Origin: Nemertoderma westbladi
Lineage: Eukaryota; Xenacoelomorpha; Nemertodermatida; Nemertodermatidae
Assembly (NCBI GenBank): GCA_032718475.1
Contig: JAUCBJ010008554.1
Location: 1 to 29,128, forward strand
DNA length: 29,128 nucleotides
Direction: 5' to 3'
Shown: positions 1-7,442 of the stretch, in pieces
How the letters are laid out: every line of letters starts with the position of its first letter
Numbering within the stretch: the first letter of the stretch is position 1
Made by a program: the position numbers and the translations under genes
The notes under the pieces: model-generated
Database searches by the model: none
What the model was told of the DNA's origin: nothing
Seen by the model: only the letters and a program-made list of their open reading frames with translations

Positions 1-59
1 ACGCTCGCTAACCTAAATATAAACTCCTTATAATATGGATAAACTCATATATAGCAGAT

Positions 60-233
60 ATGACGGAGTTGATAGAAGATGGTCTTGGTATCGGGGAGCG
101 ATATACTCTACTTTTACAAGCGTTTGTTAATAGCTTAATACGCGGCGACGTTAGTCCAACTGCTGCGGAGGACGATGGTCGTTATATCGAACCGCCAATG
201 TCCCAAGAGCAGCTCGCGCGAGTTGGACTATAG
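60..233 (+). pseudogene. Unidentified open frame, 57 codons, probably broken
   Basis: An ATG-started open frame that ends in TAG. Its product begins MTELIEDGLG, is acidic, and I do not recognise it. A second frame (175-363) overlaps its last third and continues the open reading, as if one ancestral gene suffered a frameshift near 200-230. It lies upstream, on the same strand, of a decayed relative of the 146-codon basic-protein gene, so it may belong to the same mobile unit. The window edge is close, so an upstream exon or more of the unit cannot be excluded. Confidence 0.3.
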
Positions 234-363
234 AAAATTCGCTGCTCGATATACGCAGCTTAATGGTACGTATATGGGCTTCTTAACTACTGATCATCCT
301 ATCGATTTACACAATACGGACTATGTCGACTATATATCCTGCCCAGCGGAGTCGGAACCCTAA
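175..363 (+). pseudogene. Unidentified open frame, 62 codons, overlaps the preceding one
   Basis: Open frame in a different phase from the preceding one, read through to TAA. The stretch rich in aromatic and polar residues (RKFAARYTQLNGTYMGF, about residues 20-36) looks protein-like rather than random, and the first dozen or so codons look like an out-of-frame lead-in. The likeliest reading is the continuation of the 60-233 frame after a frameshift. No domain is recognised. It could be a decayed structural gene of a Polinton-like element, but nothing in the sequence proves that. Confidence 0.25.
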
Positions 364-481
364 ACTGAAATTCGAATGCGAAAATTCTATTCGAAATCGG
401 CTCGAAAGAAAAGACATTAAAGAAACAAATAAACGCGGTAACTCCAACATATATTTGGAATTCTTGATAGAAGCATTGTAA

Positions 482-831
482 CAACAAATAAATATCATCC
501 GCGTTTCCCCTACCAGACGTACGTTTTTGGGTATTATTACGGTAAAGGCCCTAGATCCAGCCAATAAACGGAAAGACATAAACATCCACGGAAACGTTGT
601 GTTAAACACAGTTGTGCTCGTTATATTTACTTGAGTTTCGAGCGAAACTTGTTTGACGCATCACCTATGCTCACTCGGCTCGAACGATCCTGGAGTAAAC
701 CTACGATCAGAGTCCCGGAATACTCGGTCAAACCTCCTCATTCCTTAGTTGGACCTCAGACCTGCGATCTTGGTGGTGTCGCGGATCCTCGCGGACTGTA
801 TTCACTGTTCAAAGATCTAGTGCTACCCTAA
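482..831 (+). pseudogene. Two overlapping unidentified open frames (482-634 and 568-831), decayed gene
   Basis: Frame 482-634 follows a TAA, contains the segment TFLGIITVKALDPANK and ends in TGA. Frame 568-831 overlaps it, contains PTIRVPEYSVKPPHSL and ends in TAA. Base composition is more balanced than in the AT-rich flanks, and the frame hand-over suggests one gene with a frameshift around 570-630. There is no recognisable motif. Position between other plus-strand fragments suggests membership of the same old repeat unit. Confidence 0.25.
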
Positions 832-1125
832 CAATTAATCGGTAACACTCCGACAGTGATTTCTAGCTAGCCGCCCATCTTACCTAGCCGGATTGTGACG
901 CGGACACCTAATATCACTATCCAACTGTATGGTCGTCCACGTTTAACGCGATACGACCCCTCATCAAGGTGAAGGAGAGCGTTGTACGAAACGAGTTAAA
1001 CGCTATTTTATAAAGATCAAAAAGGAAACCTGCGTTTGTTCAGATAAACGTAAGTTATAACAGTGAGTCCAATCAGTAAACGAATTGGCCTTATCTCAAT
1101 TCGATTGGGAAATCCAGAATCTCTA
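832..1125. other. Gap without a supportable gene
   Basis: Mixed sequence of roughly balanced composition with stops in all frames. It probably belongs to the decayed first unit, since plus-strand fragments lie on both sides. A minus-strand open frame over 1017-1274 is read as a shadow, because the homologous coding signal there is on the plus strand. Confidence 0.4.
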
Positions 1126-1391
1126 AGAAGTTGTCGAACTTGGACGATCCTATTCTCTGCGAGAGTTTTTGGATGAACGTATCCAGCTACGAGCGGAGGA
1201 AAATCAGCTCGAGGAGAAGCATATCGAAACGGCAGATACCTCGACCACAATCCTACACCTTCTGATGCAATCATATTGCACCCTTCACCCAGGAGTTATG
1301 GCCCTCCTAGTAAAGTGGCTCCCCCCAAAGAGAAAAGACTCTTGCTAGCCTCAAAAAACTGCGTAAACGCCGTCTGCGTAAGAAAGACTAA
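1126..1391 (+). pseudogene. Decayed relative of the 146-codon basic protein
   Basis: The last 40 codons match the genes at 4993-5433 and 10794-11234: a proline/serine segment HPSPRSY followed by PPSKVA, then a basic end LKKLRKRRLRKKD before TAA at 1389-1391. A one-base deletion in the AAAGAGAAAA stretch (about 1328-1336) throws the frame just before the basic tail, and a short deletion removes codons after ACCTCGACC. Upstream codons from 1126 read as a glutamate/arginine-rich, coiled-coil-like segment (EFLDERIQLRAEENQLEEK) with no clear counterpart in the other copies. Most differences from the other copies in the aligned tail are synonymous, as expected if the protein was once under selection. 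Confidence 0.6.
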
Positions 1392-1450
1392 CTGTTTAGA
1401 GTATCTTTATGTTTTAGAAACTGTGATTTTTATATTTTATAGACTGAAAA

Positions 1451-1465
1451 TCCCATTTTCTGGGA
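1451..1465 (+). promoter_or_regulatory. Conserved small stem-loop downstream of basic-protein gene (unit 1)
   Basis: TCCCA-TTTTC-TGGGA: 5-bp stem with a TTTTC loop, 60 nt after the stop codon. The same hairpin occurs at the same distance after the stop in the two younger copies (5493-5507, 11294-11308). Its role could be 3'-end formation or transcript stability. The loop is one base longer than in canonical histone stem-loops. Confidence 0.4.
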
Positions 1466-1767
1466 GCGGTGTAAAAGCCTTTGCTGAATTGCCCCGTTAT
1501 TTTTATTATCTTTTACATTAAAATACTCTGTAGTTGATTTAATAAGTGTAAGAGACCGTATTATTGCTGTATCTGTGTTTTTAGAGGATCTAAGACCTAT
1601 TTCCTCCGTATGTGTACTGTGAAAGGCATATTTTATGATTCTATGGCAATTCGTGACGCAAAAGGGTGATAGCTACTCTTGAACAGTAGTTACTATGACT
1701 ACGGTTAACAGCTGACATTCATACGTGTTGATTTCCTTTGTTCTACGGCGTCTCTCAGCTCAGTCAG

Positions 1768-1933
1768 CCAATGAGAGCGTTTTTGTGGCTCCTTGTACAG
1801 AGAATTTCCGAGAAATGACGCAATGCCTATGTGCAGTGTTTACATTCAGTCTTGAGCCAAAGAAAGAACGGCTTGGAAGTATTTTTGTGCTGTACTGCTT
1901 TTTAGTCGTACACTAGTAGGTTTAATTATAAAG
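1768..1933 (+). promoter_or_regulatory. Promoter-like pair: CCAAT box and TATA-like box (unit 1)
   Basis: CCAAT at 1768-1772 in the context CAGCCAATGAGAG and TATAAAG at 1927-1933. The younger copies keep both boxes (CCAAT at 5684 and 11485, TATAAGG at 5847 and 11648) with 159-163 bp between them, although much of the intervening sequence has diverged. The arrangement suggests an RNA polymerase II promoter reading rightwards. This is inference from position and conservation only. Confidence 0.4.
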
Positions 1934-2164
1934 GGCATATATCCTTTAACTGTAAATATCTCACTGCTGCAATTTAACATACCTGATGACTGCTGACTGA
2001 TCATACATGCTGACTGCTGAAACATTGCAAACTCGTAACAATCAGTGTTCAGTTGTTGTTTTATACTGCTATTTGCGGTCAGTTCTTCATAATATGGTTG
2101 ATGAATTATTATATTTGGAATAACGATAAACAACCCCGAAACCCAATGTTCTTGATATACCGAA

Positions 2165-2170
2165 GGTAAG
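2165..2170 (+). promoter_or_regulatory. Conserved splice-donor-like GGTAAG (unit 1)
   Basis: AAGGTAAGAG lies 239 bp after the TATA-like box. The corresponding site in copy 1 (GAGGTAAGCG, GT at 6078) lies 231 bp after its TATA-like box, and copy 2 has the same site at 11879. Donor consensus and spacing are retained in all three, suggesting a non-coding first exon spliced to a downstream acceptor (candidate at 4853-4854). Confidence 0.35.
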
Positions 2171-2563
2171 AGAGAAGGGTTACAGATAAACGATTGTGAC
2201 TTATGTTAAAGTGGTTTGAAGTGAATCTAATGTTATTTGATAGACCCTACATGAGTCAGCCTGTGTTCCTTTTATATGTGACTAAAATCAGTGAAGATTG
2301 GCAGATTAGTGTGCAGTATTGTGCAGCATTGTGTATGAGTGAGTCTGTTAAAGAAGCAATTCCTAAAGAATGCGCCATATATGTGAATTATAATTAAGCC
2401 ATATCGTTGTGAGTAGTTTAAGTCATAACTCTGTTTATATAGATAAAGCGCCACGTCCTAAAGGAACTGTTAATATTACCGAAGGTGAATAATATTGTCA
2501 GAGATTATATAATACTGTCAGTCGAATAATACATTAGGCTTACATAGCAATAAAAATTAAACC

Positions 2564-2625
2564 GTCGAACCCAATCTCCCGGGAATATCCAGCGGGTGAA
2601 TGGTCGCGCACGGATTGGTTTCGAC
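2564..2625. other. Covarying hairpin element (unit 1 copy)
   Basis: Arms 2564-2576 and 2613-2625 pair at 12 of 13 positions, with a C·T mismatch at 2570/2619. The homologous element at 12259-12312 pairs over 12 positions, with a T·C mismatch at the equivalent place. Two base pairs changed on both sides: T-A to C-G (2565/2624 versus 12259/12312) and A-T to G-C (2574/2615 versus 12268/12303). Inside is a smaller CCC/GGG stem and a conserved CGCGCACG. It is not a tRNA: there is no cloverleaf. Confidence 0.55.
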
Positions 2626-2686
2626 TAGTGTAGTGAATCAAATACTTGTCATAGACTAAAAAGCGATTTATTATCTAGAAGACATT

Positions 2687-3290
2687 CTAATTTGGCGGGT
2701 TAAACTGCCAAAGGTCTGAAAGCGCGAACACTGACATCTTCTCCGCTCCTAGAGGCAGATCGGCGGTCAAATCGTGAATTTCTTTCGAATAATGTAGATC
2801 AACTATGCAATAATAACCAGTGTCCCCACTCGCGTCTACTGTAGCTAGGTCTATGGGGGTAGTTACGAGTTTAATATTAGCGTAGGGAAGTTTCTGGCTC
2901 AGGGCGCAGCCGTAAAGGTTATTCGCATCGATGGGAATTAGATATTTCTCGGGGAGACTGGAGTCATAGTCGGGTTTATCGGGAATATTTGCATCTACGG
3001 AATGTGTATTCAAGAAAACTAGACCACCCCTAATATTTGTTTCAAAGTCCGAGTAGATGGAAGCGTCTGATAGTAATTGAATTTCTGATTGCGTGAATTT
3101 CAGCGCCGCGTCGTAAGTTAATCCGGGGGCAGTGAAGTACATTACGGGCTCGAGTCCATAATTAGTAAGACAGAGGGATCGGAACTGCTCGAAAGTATCA
3201 GCCAATAGGGTAACGTCTAGAACCAAATAGCCAATCATATAGTCGAAGATTGTTGCGCAGTTTAATTCATCCCAAGTAGTAAGCGCGCGC
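2687..3290 (-). pseudogene. Protein-primed type-B DNA polymerase fragment, central part (copy 1)
   Basis: Minus-strand open reading of the DNA_pol_B_2 (organellar/viral) family seen in Polintons and adintoviruses. Visible in order from the 3290 end: a segment upstream of the first ATG (3238) that continues the polymerase frame from beyond the palindrome; an Exo III-like YLVLDVTLLAD; the family-typical APGLTYDAALKFT; and palm motif A as DANNLYG. It ends at 2687 shortly after a VDLHYSKEIHDL segment. Palm motifs B and C are missing, so the catalytic site is incomplete. The 3' end meets the non-coding tail exactly as in the stub at 12382. Assignment to the polymerase family is firm; Polinton versus adintovirus is not resolved. 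Confidence 0.85.
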
Positions 3291-3421
3291 TAGTAGTAGG
3301 GTCTTGGGCGGCTCTGCGACAGTTAGACCCAACTGACACCCATTGGGTGTCATATGACACCCAATGGGTGTCAGTTGGGTCTAACTGTCGCAGAGCCGCC
3401 CAAGACCCTACTACTCGCGCT
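3286..3421. mobile_element. Perfect 124-bp palindromic insertion with 6-bp target duplication
   Basis: Bases 3292-3353 and 3354-3415 are exact reverse complements (62-bp arms, no loop, centre CAT|ATG). The hexamer CGCGCT flanks it on both sides (3286-3291, 3416-3421), and removing the palindrome plus one hexamer restores one continuous polymerase reading frame. Ends are AGTAGTAGGG... Six-bp duplications and ends beginning AG fit Polinton/Maverick integration, so this may be two Polinton-type terminal repeats with nothing left between them. Copy 2 has a longer relative with the same right junction (7762). Confidence 0.85.
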
Positions 3422-4861
3422 GATAGTTTTCTGCGCTACATTGTTCCAATTTGAGATCATTATAGAAGCTTTCTATTGGGGGGAGTGTAGTTTCGTGTAG
3501 GTTTGAAATATTTTGAATGTAGGAATATGGGAATACGCCCTTGTTTTTTATTGTGTTATCGCTAATGTTGGGATAGAGTTGGGTCATTTGAGCTAGTGTA
3601 TGGGGTATGGCTGTTGCTAGGTTACTGTTATTTTTAGTGAGATAACTACTAAGATTATCTAGGCTGGCAGTCATAAACTGATAGGAATCTAGAAAATTAA
3701 TGGAGATACTTTCTTTAGCGTTGGCTGTTGGTGTACTCGGATCGATTGGAAAGCTAACTTTAAGGTGAATATAAGTTTCGGTGTTTTTTGGTATTACAGT
3801 CATTTTCCAGTGTGTTCTAGAACTATCGGTCATTCCTTCTTTTAGTAGTAAATGCATATCGAATTTCCTCAAGTTATGAAATATAATATAAAAATTATTC
3901 CGTTTTAGGGAAAGTTTCCTGTTGCAGCTGACGCAAGCAAGCCCCTCGATACTCCCCGCTATAATGATCGTGATCGCGGACTTTGGTGCTGAGATTGTCA
4001 TTGAGGTTTAAATTATGAGAATCGGGGGTTAAATTACAGTTGCAGACGTAGCATTGTGTAGCGTTATTAAAGTCAGTTTGTTGGCTAGTAGTGAGTTGCA
4101 TGGGGGCGTGCGTGTTTGTACTAGAAATGGACCAATCGTATAACTCCCTACAATGACTTTCCATAGCGGTTAGAAAGTCGCGCATTACGTGGTTACTGCC
4201 ATCGTCGCGGAAAATTTGAACATCTGTTTTAGGAGGGTTAATTAATTTCTGATTTGGTACTGTATAAAAGGCTGCCGCGCTAGCTATATGTTTCTGTGGG
4301 AGTATTGTTTGTAGGTTCTAGAATAGTTTCAATGTCGGCGTATATACAGAAAGGAGGGGATAGAGTCTTATCGTATCGGTCAAATTTAACCAAGAGATTT
4401 TCGGGCATATACTCGAGTTGGCGTTTACCCGTATAGCAGCGCTCTCGATGTTCTCCCAATGATTTGTCAGTGTAAAAGGCTCTGAGACAGCGTTCGCAGT
4501 GCGTCTTGTTGCCGGTAGAAGTAGCTTTAGTATTTATTAATCTATCTATGTTAGTAATAGCTACGTAGTGGGCGGGGTTTTTGCTTGTGGCTTCGATAAA
4601 TAATAAGTTTAGTACAGTTTTACCGGAACAGTGCGCGCTATCTGGTTGACTTAGAATGGAGAGTTCTTCCGTATTACTCCAATAAAGAAGGTTTATACAG
4701 TATATAGGGTTTGCTTTCAGAAACTGGGGAATACCAGTTACTCTGTCCACTGGGAAACTTAAATTGGAAAAATCAAACATGTTTAGGAAAGGAGTAAACG
4801 TTGAAATTCTTTTGATATTATTTTGTTTTCTATCAATTTTCTTATAATTTGCAGCGGCCAA
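3416..4861 (-). pseudogene. Protein-primed type-B DNA polymerase fragment, N-terminal part (copy 1)
   Basis: Starts at ATG 4861 on the minus strand (product begins MAAANYKKID). In order: a zinc-finger-like CERC...H...C segment; the Exo I motif in YADIET, followed after a frame change near 4280 by the ordinary family segment; an HNH-like VRDHDHYSGEYRGAC with paired cysteines; a second frame change near 3930-3950; then Exo II as FHNLRKFD. It ends at the palindromic insertion. Two frameshifts make it non-functional. Together with the 2687-3290 part it covers the exonuclease domain and the start of the palm only. Both frameshifts are shared with copy 2, so decay preceded the duplication. Confidence 0.85.
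4851..4854 (+). promoter_or_regulatory. Candidate splice acceptor upstream of basic-protein gene (copy 1)
   Basis: A T-rich run (about 4815-4850) ends in TTTGCAG with AG at 4853-4854, a good acceptor on the plus strand. Pairing with the donor at 2166 would give an intron of about 2.7 kb that contains the antisense polymerase. The T-rich run is also the reverse of lysine-rich polymerase codons, so it may be coincidence. Copy 2 has the same site at 10654-10655. Confidence 0.25.
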
Positions 4862-4992
4862 TACTGCGTATCAATTGGTCAAGGTAAACTCATTCAGAAA
4901 ACCTTACAATGTTTCAAGAATAGAAAAGGACGTAATACCTCCCTATAATCTCGATGGATTTATTAAAACTCGATTAGTCCATTGGAATTTAT

Positions 4993-5433
4993 ATGTATTG
5001 TTCAAGGAATAAAGAATATGGTGATTTGTTCATAAACTCACATCCTGAGTTACAAGAAGTTCATAGACAACCATGTGAATATAAAGCCAGAGAACGCGAA
5101 TTAGAGAAAACAATCAAACCAAGGAAATTTCTCACTACACACGGTCAACCTACCGCTGTCGTACAAACGACCCATCAAGGACCGGTAAGAGCTGCCATCC
5201 TGAAACGAGCTCTAAAGGTTGTTCGCCCTCGTTCCACCGATGTTGATATCGATCAACCAGGTACCTCGACCGGCGGATACACCGACCGTAATCCAAAACC
5301 TTCTGATGCAATCGTATTGCACCCTTCCCCCAGGAGTTATAGCCCTCCTAGTAAAGTGGCTCGCCCCAAAGAGAAAAATACTCTTACTAGTCTAAAAAAA
5401 CTTCGTAAACGCCGTTCACGAAAGAAGGACTGA
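4993..5433 (+). CDS. Small basic protein of the polymerase-fragment unit (copy 1)
   Basis: 146 codons from ATG 4993 to TGA 5433, with an in-frame TAG shortly upstream. The N-terminal 40 residues are mixed and charged. The middle is rich in T, Q, V and R. Then come PGTSTGG, a proline/serine segment (HPSPRSYSPPSK) and a strongly basic end LKKLRKRRSRKKD that resembles a nuclear-localisation or nucleic-acid-binding tail. No known family is recognised. It is divergent to the polymerase fragment, 131 bp from its ATG. Another open frame (about 4863-5013) ends inside its first codons, so an ancestral protein may have been longer at the N-terminus. The copy at 10794 differs by one residue (K to R), and a decayed relative lies at 1126-1391. 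Confidence 0.6.
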   Translation: MYCSRNKEYGDLFINSHPELQEVHRQPCEYKARERELEKTIKPRKFLTTHGQPTAVVQTTHQGPVRAAILKRALKVVRPRSTDVDIDQPGTSTGGYTDRNPKPSDAIVLHPSPRSYSPPSKVARPKEKNTLTSLKKLRKRRSRKKD

Positions 5434-6127
5434 TAGTTTAGAGTATTTTTGTATTTTAGAAACTGTGATTTTTTATATTTTATAGACTTGAATCCCACTT
5501 TCTGGGAGCGGTGTAAAAGCTTTTGCGGACATAACAAGTCATTTTTACGCAATGCGCAGAATACTCTAAAATAGCCCTAAAATTGTTCAACTACGCGTCG
5601 GAAAGAAATTAGAACCAAGATGACGAAATCTGTCAGCTGATTCTTTGTGTACATGGAGATTTATTTGTTCAAGCTTATTTGAGCCAATCAGAGCAATCTT
5701 CCCAGTTATGCCAGCAGAGACCTACCTAAGAAAACTAGCGCATGCGCATTTAGGTATCGTTTTTCTGAGAATTAGATTCCTCTCAGAATTCTGTACTAAG
5801 TACGGTCTTTTCAGACTTTAGCCCAAGAACATCTGATGGCTGGAGTTATAAGGACGTAAATCTATTAACTGAATCACTGCACCACGAACAATTCATGCAA
5901 TTCAAATCATACGCATCATTCATGCGCATTTAATGACTGAACACATACTGACTGTTCACCGCACTGTTTTACTGCTGTTTTTTTATATTGTGTTAATTGT
6001 TGTTTATATTAATGGATGTTATATTTGGAGAATACCGATAAATAATCGTAAACCCCTCAATCTTCTTGATTACTGAGGTAAGCGGAGAAAGAGTTTACCG
6101 TTAGCAACTGCGACTTAAATTATAGTG
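5434..6127 (+). repeat. Conserved non-coding tail (copy 1), cut off at 6127
   Basis: Near-identical to 11235-11928 and patchily similar to the unit-1 tail. Contains the stem-loop (5493-5507), CCAAT (5684-5688, context GAGCCAATCAGAG), TATAAGG (5847-5853) and the donor-like GGTAAG (6077-6082). Homology with copy 2 stops sharply after 6127, where a 22-bp tandem repeat begins. The hairpin part of the tail is therefore absent here. Confidence 0.75.
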
Positions 6128-6193
6128 CCTCAGTGAGTCATAGTCTATGCCTCAGTGAGTCATAGTCTATGCCTCAGTGAGGCATAGTCTGTG
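6127..6193 (+). repeat. 22-bp tandem repeat, three units
   Basis: GCCTCAGTGAGTCATAGTCTAT-type units start at 6127, 6149 and 6171. The third is slightly diverged. It sits exactly where copy 1 of the duplication ends. Confidence 0.8.
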
Positions 6194-6253
6194 TCAAGTC
6201 TTAAATGAGAGTCTTACAAATTCGAACGTCAACGAACAAATTCGAAGGTTACT

Positions 6254-6345
6254 GTTCCACCTTGGTGTAGTGGTTGCGTAGAATTCACATCTCTCGTATG
6301 TCATGGGTTCGACCCCTGCATGAACCAGGGCAGTTTTCGTTCGGT
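6254..6345 (+). mobile_element. tRNA-derived SINE, 3'-truncated copy
   Basis: An RNA polymerase III A-box-like TGGTGTAGTGGTTG and a B box GGGTTCGACCCC (6305-6316) lie in tRNA-like spacing, preceded by TTCCACC. It matches the head of the SINE at 20292-20578, including the shared downstream CAGGGCAGTTTTCGTT, after which similarity ends. It is not a functional tRNA gene: the arms do not pair properly. Confidence 0.7.
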
Positions 6346-6435
6346 CAGCAATAAGCCTAACGTTGCAAAATGCAGTATTATTGCCTAGTAACCAATTCAT
6401 GGCTACCGTATGGTTTTCACTTTGAGACATTTCGT

Positions 6436-7066
6436 CCTCTAGCGGCAGACTGGGGAACTTCATACTACTCTGTGACTCTGCAAAAGATATAGCCTATGCC
6501 GTAGTAGATGCCGTTTGGGGGGTCAAAATTAAGTAATAATATATCTAAATAAGTCTCAAACATCTTGCCTCATGGCTCGCCCCTTAGAACTCTTAAGCAA
6601 TATAACTTCATAGTTTTGCGGATTGTAAATAACAAAGCTAGAGAAGATGTTAATTTTCAAATAATACACCCTCTAGCGGCAGACAGGGGAACTTCAGACT
6701 ACTCTATGTCTCCGCAAAATATATAGCCTATGCCGTAGTAGATGCCGATTGGGGGGTCAAATTAAGTAATAATATATCTAAATAAGCCTCAAACATCTTG
6801 CCTCATGGCTCGCCCCTTAGAACCCTTAAGCAATATAACTTCATAGTTTTGCGGATTGTAAATAACAAAGCTAGAGAAGATGTTAATTTTTAAATAATAC
6901 GCCCTCTAGCGGTAGACAGGGGAACTTCATACTACTCTATGGCTCCGCAAAAGATATGGCCTAATGCCGTAGTAGATGCCTACCGAGTTTAAACCCATTC
7001 GGAATGAAAATAGCAAAGTTAGAGAAGATGTTAATTTCAGATCATATGCCCTCTAGCGGCAGACTA
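6436..7066 (+). repeat. Tandem satellite with about 234-bp unit, roughly 2.7 units
   Basis: The landmark CCTCTAGCGGCAGAC (or close to it) recurs at 6436, 6670, 6903 and 7050. The first two periods are 234 and 233 bp; the last is 147 bp because of an internal deletion. Each unit also repeats ATGCCGTAGTAGATGCC, CTCATGGCTCGCCCCTTAG and AGAGAAGATGTTAATTT. It is non-coding. Confidence 0.85.
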
Positions 7067-7442
7067 TGGAACTGCAGACGGCTGGATATAGGTAAGAGTA
7101 ATTAGTAATCAGAGCTGTCACGGGGTGGGGGGGGGGGGGGTGGGGCGCTTGGATACAACTATTATTAATAAGCTGTTGCTTGGTTAAAGCTAATTGGGGG
7201 TCAAAGGTCAAAGGTCAACGATAAAGCTGTCTTGATATAGATAAGAGTAATTAGTTACCAGTAAGGGAGCTGTATACCCTATGGCTAAGTATAACGAGAT
7301 GAAAGTCCATGAGGTCATATAGAAACCAATATATAAAACTAATTATTGGTAAATCTAAAATAAAGTACAATTAATTAATTTAAAATTAAATATAAATAAA
7401 TAAGTATTAATGAATAAAAGAGCTGCGGTGTCACTTATGACA
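7067..7442. other. AT-rich gap with short repeats
   Basis: No gene. Holds a 14-G run (7127-7140), two copies of AAGAGTAATTAGT (about 7094 and 7246), and three tandem nuclear-receptor-like half-sites (7198-7217), followed by AT-rich sequence. Confidence 0.6.
7198..7217 (+). promoter_or_regulatory. Three tandem RGGTCA half-sites spaced by one base
   Basis: GGGTCA-A-AGGTCA-A-AGGTCA, the DR1 arrangement bound by nuclear receptors of the RXR/HNF4/COUP type in animals. There is no gene nearby, so it may be fortuitous. Confidence 0.3.

Larger units (their letters stand above)
1392..2686 (+). repeat. Conserved non-coding tail of unit 1
   Basis: Homologous to 5434-6127 and to 11235-12381, with patches of strong identity: the GTTTAGAGTAT start, the stem-loop, GGAGCGGTGTAAAAGC, the CCAAT and TATA-like boxes, the splice-donor-like site, TCCTAAAGGAACTGTTAATA (from 2456) and the hairpin at 2564-2625. 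No open frame longer than about 95 codons occurs and none is shared between copies. The tail joins directly to the 3' end of a minus-strand polymerase fragment at 2687. The third copy shows the same join at 12382, so this order is the native one for the repeat. Confidence 0.7.
3354..6127 (+). repeat. Recent duplication, copy 1
   Basis: Matches about 7701-11928 once the 1452-bp insertion at 7943-9394 is removed (constant offsets of 4347 before and 5801 after it). By eye I find only about seven single-base differences, for example at 3594, 4138, 4513, 5108, 5498 and 5654. The left edge falls at the centre of the palindrome and the right edge at 6127. Confidence 0.85.

Noticed and set aside
1846-2454. 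Small open frames in the unit-1 tail
   Set aside because: They are not retained in the homologous tails of the other copies, which keep only non-coding landmarks.
2600-2686. Continuation of the polymerase palm domain beyond 2687
   Set aside because: All three minus-strand frames have stops and show nothing like palm motif B or C.
6254-6330. Possible tRNA gene
   Set aside because: A and B boxes are present but the acceptor and anticodon arms do not pair, and the head recurs at 20292 with a SINE body.
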